64,000 nt of DNA from CAVSRC01 sp963730325 (GTDB lineage Bacteria; Pseudomonadota; Alphaproteobacteria; Rhizobiales; Kaistiaceae). Shown here in pieces: positions 1-9,550 of this stretch (positions are counted from its first letter, which is position 1; each line of letters starts with the position of its first letter). Made by a program: the position numbers and the translations under genes. The notes beneath the pieces were generated by a model. The model saw nothing but the letters and a program-made list of their open reading frames with translations, did no database searches and was not told where the DNA came from. Location of the stretch: NCBI GenBank assembly GCA_963730325.1, contig CAVSRC010000016.1, positions 1-64,000 on the forward strand, given 5' to 3'.

Positions 1-261
1 GAAGCGTTGTCGTTTTCCGAGGTCGAGGTGGCGCTGAATGGGAGGCCGTTGCAGCCACGCGGGTACGAATTGCTGTTTGGCGATCAGTCGACGTCGCGAA
101 ATGGGAAGGGGTTGCTACGATGTGGGAAGCGATGTCGCAGAGCGGGAGAGGTTCGTTCGGATCGGCAAGGCCATTCAGTGCTAACGCCAGATTGGCCGGA
201 ATGACTCGGCCGACCTCGGCGGTAGTCTGCTGCGAGCGAGCGCAGAATCCCTGCCCGCACG
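1..261. other. Window edge, no firm gene
   Basis: A plus-strand frame is open from the first base to a stop at 204, so it could be the 3' end of a gene that starts before the window. Its translation is rich in Arg, Gly and Ser and shows no motif I recognise, and nothing in the frame looks like the neighbouring genes. I treat it as unassigned. The stretch also lies directly downstream of glpR, which runs toward it on the minus strand. Confidence 0.2.
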
Positions 262-1062
262 CTAGCGGGGTAGATCGTCTGGACCAGTTGTCGGCTCTTG
301 ATCAACTTCGGTTTCGATTATGCGCACCTCTTCGCGCTCGCACAGCTGTCTGATCGCCAAGGATGGCACTCGGTCCGTCACGAAGACGTCGACATCACGG
401 AGATGACCGATCCGAGCCGAAGCCAATCGGTCGAACTTGCTGGAATCCGAAACGAGCACAACGGTCCGCGCATTCGCGATGATCGCTTGCGCAACTCGTA
501 TTTCCTCCAAGTCGAAGTCGAGCAGCGTGCCATCTGCATCGATTGCGGAGACACCAATGACCGCATAGTCGACTTTGAATTGCTTGATCAAGTCGACCGC
601 GAGCGACCCGACAATGCCCCCGTCCGACCGGCGAACGGCGCCGCCCGAAATCACCACTTCGATCCCTTCATAGGGATAGAGCATTTCCGCCACATGAAGG
701 TTGTTCGTGATCAGCAGAAGCCCCGTATGCCGCTTCAGTGCGCGCCCGACTTCCTCCGTGGTTGTGCCGATGTTGAGGAAGAGCGAAGAGTTGGCCGGGA
801 TCAGTGCGGCCGTTGCGGCACCGATATCCCGTTTTGCGTTCTCTGCAATTCTTCGACGGGCTTCGTAGGCAAGGTTCTGAACGCTGGACGCAATCGACGC
901 GCCCCCGTGAGTTCGATCCAGAAGTTTCTGTTGGGCGAGCTCTTTCAGATCACTTCTGATCGTTTGAGGCGATACTCCAAAGTGTGCCGCTAGATCCGCC
1001 ACGCTGACCCGGCCGGCCTCGCGGGCGAGGTCCATGATTCTCTGTTGACGCAGCTCTTGCAT
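262..1062 (-). CDS. glpR: DeoR-family repressor, GlpR-like
   Basis: A 266-residue DeoR/GlpR-type transcription regulator. Residues 1-60 form the DeoR helix-turn-helix, with the family pattern GRVSVADLAAHFGVSPQTIR, and about residues 75-230 form the sugar-phosphate sensing domain (IGTTTEEVGRAL, ITNNLHVAEML, GVSAIDADG). Members of this family usually repress glycerol or sugar-phosphate operons and release DNA on binding a phosphorylated ligand such as glycerol-3-phosphate. It lies last in a minus-strand series of glycerol uptake genes, separated from glpU by 243 bases, so it may have its own promoter. The start ATG is preceded by a weak purine-rich GAAAGAG. Naming as GlpR rests on context; DeoR regulators are hard to tell apart by sequence alone. 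Confidence 0.85.
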   Translation of the reverse strand: MQELRQQRIMDLAREAGRVSVADLAAHFGVSPQTIRSDLKELAQQKLLDRTHGGASIASSVQNLAYEARRRIAENAKRDIGAATAALIPANSSLFLNIGTTTEEVGRALKRHTGLLLITNNLHVAEMLYPYEGIEVVISGGAVRRSDGGIVGSLAVDLIKQFKVDYAVIGVSAIDADGTLLDFDLEEIRVAQAIIANARTVVLVSDSSKFDRLASARIGHLRDVDVFVTDRVPSLAIRQLCEREEVRIIETEVDQEPTTGPDDLPR

Positions 1063-1176
1063 TGCTCTTTCGCCTTCTTCAGCGCCGGCAGTCTACGTTT
1101 CGAGCAACACAGATTCCAAGGGCCAAGGGCCCCAGCGGTTGGCGTTTTAGCGACTTGTTCAACCTTGTCGTCAATC

Positions 1177-1192
1177 TCACCATTGTTGGTGA
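1177..1192. promoter_or_regulatory. Dyad upstream of glpR
   Basis: An inverted repeat with arms TCACCA and TGGTGA around a 4-base centre, in the 243-base gap between glpU and glpR. A TTGACG hexamer on the minus strand lies just downstream of it (1169-1174), with a poor -10 match 17 bases on. It could be an operator for autoregulation of glpR or a transcript hairpin after glpU. No other gene is visible in the gap. Confidence 0.3.
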
Positions 1193-1305
1193 TACTTCAG
1201 GTTGCGGGCCCCGAGCAAAGCGGTTCGCGGCCACCCTCACGCCCTCATGCTTCTCCCTTTCGTCTCGGCCCGCTCCACACCGCTTCGCCATGCTGGCCGA
1301 ACCAC

Positions 1306-1599
1306 TCAAACCCAGCGGAACACCACCACCGCGTAGATCAGCGCGATCGCCAGCGGTGCCCACAAGGGCGCACCGAAGACGCCGAGCCATCCCAGAAAGA
1401 TGAACGCGCTGCCGAGCAGCGTCATGAACAGCCGGTCGCCGCGCGTCGTGTCGAGGCCCAGGATCCCGTGGCGCGGCCCGCCGCCGGGTGCGTAGTACTC
1501 CCACGTGCTCATCCCGACCAGGCACAGGAAGATGAAGATGAAGAACGCCGCTGTCGGCCAGGTCCATGCCATCCAGCTCAGCATCGATGTGCCCTGCAT
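1306..1599 (-). CDS. glpU: Small membrane protein of glycerol ABC locus (DUF2160)
   Basis: A 97-residue integral membrane protein with three likely transmembrane segments (about residues 14-34, 58-75, 78-94) and a central motif TRGDRLFMTLLGSAF. It matches the DUF2160 family that accompanies rhizobial glycerol ABC importers, where it is called GlpU; its molecular role is not known to me. The start ATG has a strong AGGAGG eight bases upstream, and this ribosome site overlaps the stop codon of glpQ, so the two genes are translationally linked. It would sit in the cytoplasmic membrane with the GlpP/GlpQ permeases. Confidence 0.8.
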   Translation of the reverse strand: MQGTSMLSWMAWTWPTAAFFIFIFLCLVGMSTWEYYAPGGGPRHGILGLDTTRGDRLFMTLLGSAFIFLGWLGVFGAPLWAPLAIALIYAVVVFRWV

Positions 1600-1611
1600 G
1601 TGTCCTGCCTC

Positions 1612-2409
<798 letters not shown>

Positions 2410-2411
2410 GG

Positions 2412-3275
2412 TTATCTCGCCTCGTTGCGCATCATCAGGGTGTAGAACAGCCAACTGAACAGCAGGACGATCAGGAAGTAGATCAGCGACATCGCCGCCG
2501 CCGGGCCAAGGTCGAACTGGCCGAGGGCCGTCTTGACCAAATCGATGGACAGGAACGTCGTTGAGTTGCCAGGGCCGCCGCCGGTGACCACCACCACCTC
2601 CGAGTAGATCATGAAGGAATCCATGAAACGCAGAAGGATGGCGATCGTCAGCACGTAGCGCAGCTTGGGCAGCTCGATGTAGCGGAACACAGCCCAGCGC
2701 CGGGCGCCGTCGATCTTGGCCGCCTGGTAATAGGCATCCGGGATCGAAACCAGCCCCGCGTAGCAGAGCAGAACAACCAGCGACGTCCAGTGCCACACGT
2801 CCATGAGGACGACGGTGAACCAGGCTGCCGCCGGCTGGCGCGTATAGTTGTAGGTGAAGCCCAGCGCATTCAGGCCGCGGCCGAGAAGCCCGATGTCCGG
2901 CAGCGCCATGATGTTCCACATGGCGCCGACAACGTTCCACGGGATCAGCAGCGGCAGCGCCATCAATACCAGGCACACTGCGACCCAGGGACCGCGCCGC
3001 GGCATCTTGAGGGCGATAAAGAGCCCCAGCGGGACTTCGATCAGAAGGACGATGGCGGTGAAGGTCGCCTGGCGCAGCAGCGCCGCGTGGAAGCGGTCAG
3101 AGCGCAACACCTCCTCGAACCAGCGGACGCCGGACCAGACGAATATGTTGTCGCCGAACGTTTCCTGGAACGCGTAGTTGACCACGGTCATCAATGGAAT
3201 AAGGGCGTTGAACGCCACCAGCACCACCACCGGCAGCACCAGCCACCATGCCTTCTGATTGAGGGTCTTTGTCAT
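2412..3275 (-). CDS. glpP: Glycerol ABC transporter permease GlpP
   Basis: A 287-residue permease of the MalF/UgpA type with about six transmembrane helices, starting with KAWWLVLPVVVLVAFNALIP. The EAA loop is visible around residues 190-215 (PDAYYQAAKIDGARRWAVFRYI). This family forms the membrane channel of sugar and polyol ABC importers. The gene starts 13 bases after glpT and ends two bases before glpQ, so the permeases and ATPases are one transcription unit. Assignment to glycerol comes from the whole locus, not from the permease itself. Confidence 0.9.
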   Translation of the reverse strand: MTKTLNQKAWWLVLPVVVLVAFNALIPLMTVVNYAFQETFGDNIFVWSGVRWFEEVLRSDRFHAALLRQATFTAIVLLIEVPLGLFIALKMPRRGPWVAVCLVLMALPLLIPWNVVGAMWNIMALPDIGLLGRGLNALGFTYNYTRQPAAAWFTVVLMDVWHWTSLVVLLCYAGLVSIPDAYYQAAKIDGARRWAVFRYIELPKLRYVLTIAILLRFMDSFMIYSEVVVVTGGGPGNSTTFLSIDLVKTALGQFDLGPAAAMSLIYFLIVLLFSWLFYTLMMRNEAR

Positions 3276-3288
3276 CGCTGCAACGTCC

Positions 3289-4355
3289 TCAGTTCAGCAT
3301 CCAGCCATCCCGATAGACGCGCGTCTGCTCCGGCGAAAATCGAACGAACGCGGATCCTTCCGGAATCGTGTGGTCCTCGGGCACCAGCAACTTGATCACG
3401 TGGCCGGCGTGTTCGGATTCGACGATGCGATGGCGGCCGATATCGAGGACCTTGACGATCGAGATCGGTATGCCGGCATCAGCAAGTTCGACAAATTCCG
3501 GCCGCACCCCGATTTCCAGGCGCCCGCCAGGATCGCTGCGGGCTCCGGCGTTGGCGGTCTCGACCGGCTGACCGGCGAAGAAGGCCTTGGCCTCGCGAAC
3601 CTCGCAGGGCAGCACGTTCATCCCCGGGGATCCTATGAAGTGTCCGACGAAGGTGTGGTTGGGCTGTTCGAACAGCTCGACCGGCGTGCCGGTCTGTACC
3701 ACCTCGCCCTGGTTCATCACGACGACCTGGTCGGCGAAGGTCAGCGCCTCGGTCTGGTCATGGGTGACGTAGATCATCGTGCGCTGAGTCCGCTGGTGCA
3801 GCTCCTTCAGCTTCGAGCGCAGCACCCACTTGAGGTGAGGATCGATCACCGTCAGCGGCTCGTCGAACATGATGACGTTGACGTCGGAGCGAACGAGCCC
3901 GCGGCCCAGCGATATCTTCTGCTTCTCGTCTGCCGTCAGCCCGGCCGCCCGCTGGCGGAGCATGGTATCGAGCTCCAGCATCGCCGCCACATCGCGCACG
4001 CGCCGATCGATGTCGCCGGCCGCCACGCCCCGATTGCGCAACGGGAAGGCCAGGTTGTCGTAAACCGTCATGGTGTCGTAGATCACCGGGAACTGGAACA
4101 CCTGAGCGATGTTGCGGTTCTCGGGGCTGGCGCCGCTCACGTCCCGGCCGTCGAAGAGGATGCGGCCCTCGGTCGGCTTCAGCAGGCCCGATATCAGGTT
4201 GAGCAGCGTGGTCTTGCCGCAGCCTGACGGACCGAGGAGGGCATAAGCGCCCCCATCCTTCCATTCGAGACTAATCGTCTTCAGTGCCCAATCCGCGTCG
4301 CCGGTGGGATGCGGCATGTAGCTATGGCGGACTTTGTCGAGCGAGATCGTGGACA

Positions 4356-4356
<1 letters not shown>
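3289..4356 (-). CDS. glpT: Glycerol ABC transporter ATPase GlpT, atypical signature
   Basis: A 355-residue MalK/UgpC-type ATPase. Walker A GPSGCGKTT is at residues 42-50, the Q-loop is VFQFP, Walker B is VIMFDEP, and the H-loop YVTHDQTEA is intact. The ABC signature, normally LSGGQ, is LTADEKQ near residue 143, and the D-loop reads TVIDP instead of NLD. A regulatory/TOBE-like domain fills the last 110 residues. The start codon shares one base with the glpS stop, so translation is coupled. GlpS has the complementary pattern (canonical signature, altered H-loop), which suggests an obligate GlpS-GlpT heterodimer with only one consensus ATP site. Confidence 0.9.
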
Positions 4357-5426
<1,070 letters not shown>

Positions 5427-5467
5427 TGCCCGCGGGCCATCTGATTTCGCTACCGATATTCGCGTGT

Positions 5468-5498
5468 CCTTCCGGGGTGCTGATTGCACCCCGGAAGG
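5468..5498 (-). promoter_or_regulatory. Perfect 13-bp hairpin between glpV and glpS
   Basis: The arms 5468-5480 (ccttccggggtgc) and 5486-5498 are exact inverted complements around the 5-base loop TGATT. It begins 22 bases after the glpV stop. No T-run follows on the minus strand, so it is not a classical terminator. Such hairpins after binding-protein genes (malE and hisJ are the textbook cases) protect the upstream mRNA from 3' decay and let the binding protein outnumber the membrane subunits. Confidence 0.7.
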
Positions 5499-5520
5499 CT
5501 TGCCATGATCCGAGCGGTGT

Positions 5521-7266
5521 CTACTGGTGCTCGGTCCAGCGCTTCACGAGGTCATCGTAGTTGATGGTCTCGCCCTGCGGTTTCTCATTGTCGAGCTTGG
5601 CCCAGGGGGCGTGCTCGCTGCTCAACCACTTTGCAGGATCGCTCTTCGGGTTCAGCCGCGGACCGCAGCCATGGTAGACGTTGTTCGACTCGTCCACCGC
5701 CTGCATGCGGGCCATGACGTCGTCCATCTGCTCGGCCAAGCGATCCATGGCCTGCTGCGGCGTGAACGCACCGGAGTTCACGTCACCGATGTTCTCCCAG
5801 AAGAGCTGGGCGAGCTTCGGATAGTCAGGCACGTTGATGCCGGTCGGCGTCCAGGCGACACGGTCAGGCGAGCGGTAGAACTCGATCATGCCGCCGAGCT
5901 TCGGTGCGCGATCCGTGAAGTGGGCATGGCGGACCGTGGAGTTGCGGATGAAGGTGAGCCCGACGTCGCTCTTCTTGACATCGACCGTCTTCGAGACGAC
6001 GAACTGGGCGTAGAGCCACGCAGCCTTGCGACGATCGACTGGCGTCGACTTGAACAGCGTCCAGGAACCCACGTCCTGGTATCCGCGCTGCGAACCTTCC
6101 TTCCAGTACGGACCATGCGGGCCCGGTGCCATCCGCCACAACGGATTGCCGTTGTCGTCGACCGTGTTGTTCCCGGAGCTCTTCGGGGCGACCATGTTCG
6201 CGGTGAACGCGGCGTACCAGAAGATCTGCTGGGCGACATTGCCCTGAGCAAGCGCCGGAAGCGACTGGTAGAAGTCGAGGTCCGCCGCGCCCGGAGGTGC
6301 GAATTTGCGGAGCCACTCGTCCCACTTGGCGACGGCATACACAGCCGCCGGGCTGTTGGCCCCGCCGCCGCGCGAAACGCTCGCGCCGACCGGGTTGCAG
6401 GAGCCCTTCTCCATGCGGATGCCCCACTCGTCGACGGGGCGGCCGTTCGGCTCGCCGGGATCGGCTTCGCCGGCCATCGACAGCCATGCGTCGGTCATGC
6501 GCCAGCCGAGGTCGGGAGCGCGCTTGCCGTAGTCCATGTGGCCGTACACGCGGACGCCGTCGATCTCCTTCACGTCGTTGGTGAAGAAGTCGGCGATGTC
6601 TTCATAGGCTGACCAGTTGACCGGCACGCCGAGATCGTAGCCGTATTTGGCCTTGAACTTCTCCTTGAGGTCCGGGCGGTCGAACCAGTCCTTCCGGAAC
6701 CAGTACAGATTGGCGAACTGCTGGTCAGGCAGCTGCCACAGCTTACCGTCGGGCCCGGTGGTGAACGACTTGGCCATGAAGTCGTCGATGTCGAGCATCG
6801 GATCGGTGACGTCCTTGCCGTCGCCCGCCATCCAGTCGGTCAGGTTGACGGCCGCCTGCAGGCGCGAATGCGTTCCGATCAGGTCGGAGTCATTGATGTA
6901 GCCGTCGTACAGATTCCGGTTCGTCTGCATTTGCGTCTGAACCGCCTGCACGACTTCGCCTTCGCCCAGGTACTGGTGGTTCACCTTGATGCCGGTGATT
7001 TCCTCGAACGCCTTGGCGAGCACCTTGCTTTCGTATTCGTGCGTCGGGATGTCCTCCGACAGCACGTTGATTTCCATGCCGGCGAACGGCTTGGCGGCGT
7101 CGATGAACCACTGCATCTCCTTCATCTGCTCTTCTTTGGAGAGCACCGAAGGCTGAAATTCGGAGTCGATCCACTTCTTCGCGGCAGCTTCATCCGCGTA
7201 AGCCGAGGTCACCCCGAACATTGCCACCAGCAGCGCGGCTGCTGATACACTTGCCCGGATCGACAT
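5521..7266 (-). CDS. glpV: Glycerol ABC transporter substrate-binding protein GlpV
   Basis: A 581-residue periplasmic solute-binding protein. Residues 1-25 are a clear Sec signal peptide ending TSAYA-DEA. The mature protein has the family-1 extracellular binding protein fold, with blocks such as LSEDIPTHEYESKVLAKAFEEITGIKVNHQ and WRMAPGPHGPYWKEG. At about 580 residues it is longer than MalE-type proteins but is the usual size for the GlpV group of rhizobial glycerol transporters. AGGAGG stands nine bases before the ATG. It sits between glpD and the transporter subunits, whereas in the described Rhizobium leguminosarum locus I recall it lying last; a strong hairpin separates it from glpS. About 290 bases without a gene separate it from glpD. 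Confidence 0.9.
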   Translation of the reverse strand: MSIRASVSAAALLVAMFGVTSAYADEAAAKKWIDSEFQPSVLSKEEQMKEMQWFIDAAKPFAGMEINVLSEDIPTHEYESKVLAKAFEEITGIKVNHQYLGEGEVVQAVQTQMQTNRNLYDGYINDSDLIGTHSRLQAAVNLTDWMAGDGKDVTDPMLDIDDFMAKSFTTGPDGKLWQLPDQQFANLYWFRKDWFDRPDLKEKFKAKYGYDLGVPVNWSAYEDIADFFTNDVKEIDGVRVYGHMDYGKRAPDLGWRMTDAWLSMAGEADPGEPNGRPVDEWGIRMEKGSCNPVGASVSRGGGANSPAAVYAVAKWDEWLRKFAPPGAADLDFYQSLPALAQGNVAQQIFWYAAFTANMVAPKSSGNNTVDDNGNPLWRMAPGPHGPYWKEGSQRGYQDVGSWTLFKSTPVDRRKAAWLYAQFVVSKTVDVKKSDVGLTFIRNSTVRHAHFTDRAPKLGGMIEFYRSPDRVAWTPTGINVPDYPKLAQLFWENIGDVNSGAFTPQQAMDRLAEQMDDVMARMQAVDESNNVYHGCGPRLNPKSDPAKWLSSEHAPWAKLDNEKPQGETINYDDLVKRWTEHQ

Positions 7267-7553
7267 TGGTCGCTTCCTCCTAACGTGCGCTCTGCGTTTG
7301 TGTCACCGGAACACGGCGCACGATGTGTTCCGACCCTCCCGATCCCCCGTATCCGTTGCGCTCTGGGCGAGCGCCGGGGCGACCAAGCCCTCATTCACGT
7401 CTGTCCGCCCCGCCTCCCAGCAGGAGCGGCCTACAACTTCCGCCGCAGTTCCTCGACAGCTGCGCTCCCGTCTGCGCCACGGGCCCGAAATGCATGCGGA
7501 GCCTGGCGTAGCGCCACGCGAGATCGACTGCGGTTTCCAATCTGCGTCATGGC

Positions 7554-9086
7554 CTAGACCCCCTCGAGCGTGCGTACGCGCACGGCTTGCCGGAGCCATT
7601 CCGCGACGCGCGCCTTCTGGGGATCGTTCATGCGTAGTCCGAGTTTGGTTCGCCGCCACAGGACATCCTCGGCGGTCATTGCCCATTCCTTCTCGACCAG
7701 ATGATCGATCTCGACCTCGTAAAGATCGTGGCCAAGGCATTCGCCGAGATCGTCAAGGGAGGTCGCACTGCCGAGGATCGCGTATGCGGTCCGCCCGTAG
7801 AGGCGAAAGAGCCGCTCGGCATGGTGGCTTTCGAGAAACGGATAGGCCTGCTTCAGCTTCTGCAGCTCTGAAGCAATGTCTGTGACCGGGAAATCGCCGC
7901 CCGGAAGCGGTGCCGATGCCGTCCATGGCGCCCCCTTGACGCCAATCAGCCGGCCGACCTCCGCCAGCACCAGTTCCGCAAGCCGCCGGTAGGTTGTCAG
8001 CTTGCCGCCAAAAATGTTGACAAGCGGCGCGTCGCCGTCGGCACCGTCGGTCTTCAGGACGTAGTCGCGGGTCGCCGCCTGCGCCTTCGAGGCGTGGTCG
8101 TTGAACAGCGGCCTCACCCCCGCATAGGACCCCACCACGTCGTCGCGGCGCACCGGCTCGGCGAAGTACTCGCTCGCCGCCGCACACAGATAGTCGATCT
8201 CGTCATCAGCGATGGCGACCGCCGACGGGTCGCCGCCAAAGTCGCGATCGGTCGTGCCGATCAGCGTGAACTCCGTCTCATAGGGAATGGCGAAGATGAC
8301 CCGCCCGTCGCGGTTCTGAAAGAAGTAGGCGCGCGGATCGGCGAACTTGCTCTTGACAATGATGTGGCTGCCCTCGACCAGCCGCACATTGTGGGCTTGG
8401 CTGCGCCCGAGAACGTCGCTGAGCACCTCGTCCACCCAAGGACCGCCGGCATTAACCAGGAGCCGTGCCGCGACGACCGTCTCGCGCTTGACGTCCGGCG
8501 ACGTGTCAGAGAGCGTTATCTGCCACAGCCCATTGCGGCGCTCCGCCTTGACCACCCGCGCGCGCGTATGGATCCCGGCGCCGCGGTCGGCCGCGTCGCG
8601 CGCGTTGAGCACCACAAGGCGGGCATCGTCCGCCCAGCAGTCGGAGAATTCGAACGCCTGCCGGAAGACCGGCTTTAGCGGCATGCCGGCAGGATCGGTG
8701 CGCAGGTCCAGCGTTTTGCGCGGCGGCAGAAGCTGACGCCCGCCAATGTGGTCGTAGAGGAACAGCCCGAGACGCAACAGCCAAGCCGGCCGAAGACCGC
8801 GCACATAGGGAAGTATCAGGCGCATCGGCCGGATGAGGTGCGGCGCCATGCGCCACAACACCTCGCGCTCCTTCAGCGCCTCACGCACGAGCCGGATCTC
8901 GTAGTATTCGAGATAACGCAACCCGCCGTGAATGAGTTTCGTCGCTTTCGACGACGTGCCGCTCGCCAGATCATTCATCTCGGCGAGAAAGACTGAGTAG
9001 CCCCTGCCAGCCGCGTCACGCGCGATGCCGCATCCATTGATGCCGCCACCTATGACGAAGACGTCATATGCGGGCCGCCCACCCAT
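7554..9086 (-). CDS. glpD: Aerobic glycerol-3-phosphate dehydrogenase GlpD
   Basis: A 510-residue FAD-dependent glycerol-3-phosphate dehydrogenase that feeds electrons from glycerol-3-phosphate to the quinone pool and yields dihydroxyacetone phosphate. The N-terminal dinucleotide motif is VFVIGGGINGCGIARDAAGRG, followed by the family signature ASGTSSKATKLIHGGLRYLE; the C-terminal cap domain includes AEDVLWRRTKLGLR. The frame is open 35 codons further upstream, but the ATG at 9086 has GGGGAGG in front and starts the conserved MGGRPAYDVFVIGGG. It heads the minus-strand glycerol cluster, divergent from the GlpA-like operon, with a 464-base shared control region. Confidence 0.93.
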   Translation of the reverse strand: MGGRPAYDVFVIGGGINGCGIARDAAGRGYSVFLAEMNDLASGTSSKATKLIHGGLRYLEYYEIRLVREALKEREVLWRMAPHLIRPMRLILPYVRGLRPAWLLRLGLFLYDHIGGRQLLPPRKTLDLRTDPAGMPLKPVFRQAFEFSDCWADDARLVVLNARDAADRGAGIHTRARVVKAERRNGLWQITLSDTSPDVKRETVVAARLLVNAGGPWVDEVLSDVLGRSQAHNVRLVEGSHIIVKSKFADPRAYFFQNRDGRVIFAIPYETEFTLIGTTDRDFGGDPSAVAIADDEIDYLCAAASEYFAEPVRRDDVVGSYAGVRPLFNDHASKAQAATRDYVLKTDGADGDAPLVNIFGGKLTTYRRLAELVLAEVGRLIGVKGAPWTASAPLPGGDFPVTDIASELQKLKQAYPFLESHHAERLFRLYGRTAYAILGSATSLDDLGECLGHDLYEVEIDHLVEKEWAMTAEDVLWRRTKLGLRMNDPQKARVAEWLRQAVRVRTLEGV

Positions 9087-9550
9087 CGAATTCCTCCCCT
9101 GGCTTTCGTATATGGCGCTCTTTCGGCCCACCCGAAAACCAATAGAAGGTTTGGCGAAAACGGCTCGAATGTCAAATAATAAAACGACCACCTAATCAGG
9201 CGAGGTTCTTGGGCAGTCTGCCTAACGCGCCTGCAGACGGCGGCGTCGGCAGGCCGCAAATTGAGCTTTCTCAATGCATCGGCGCAGTTCGCGCCCCATC
9301 CTACCTGCGCAAACGACAAACGGGCAGCGCATGGGTTTGGCTTCAAACCTCTCCACGCGTTTGGACCGTTTTCCATTCCGTTGAGTCCTGGCGAATATGC
9401 CACAGGCCCGGCCTTGCCAATTGTCCTTTCGTTTTTGTTTTCGTTAGTGGCATTTGCCTTGCGAACCGGTTGAAGAATGACATCACTGATATTAAGATCA
9501 GAAGCAGGCCTCGTACCAAGGTTGGTATCATGCGGCCCCTAGGAACCCGG
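9087..9550. promoter_or_regulatory. Divergent control region of glpD and the GlpA-like operon
   Basis: A 464-base region with no supported gene. On the glpD side there are four TTTCG/CGAAA-type half-sites: CTTTCG at 9103 and 9120, CGAAAA at 9133 and 9155. DeoR-family regulators often bind repeated sites of this kind. A TTGACA hexamer on the minus strand lies at 9170-9175, but I see no good -10 at the right distance. The centre is comparatively A+T-rich. Close to the plus-strand gene there is a TACCAA-GG-TTGGTA dyad (9514-9527). Confidence 0.5.
9514..9527. promoter_or_regulatory. TACCAA/TTGGTA dyad before the GlpA-like gene
   Basis: A perfect 6-2-6 inverted repeat located 24 bases upstream of the chosen ATG (9551) of the flavoprotein gene. 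The position, overlapping the likely transcript start or leader, would suit a repressor operator. It does not match the TTTCG-type half-sites on the glpD side, so a different regulator is possible. Confidence 0.35.

Noticed and set aside
2410..2976. Extended 454-codon version of glpQ
   Set aside because: The extra 189 codons overlap glpP in another frame and lack family similarity; the ATG at 2409 begins the conserved first helix.
9209..9550. Upstream extension of the GlpA-like flavoprotein (615 codons in all)
   Set aside because: The extra part lies in the A+T-richer control region, has no motif, and the ATG at 9551 has a proper ribosome site.
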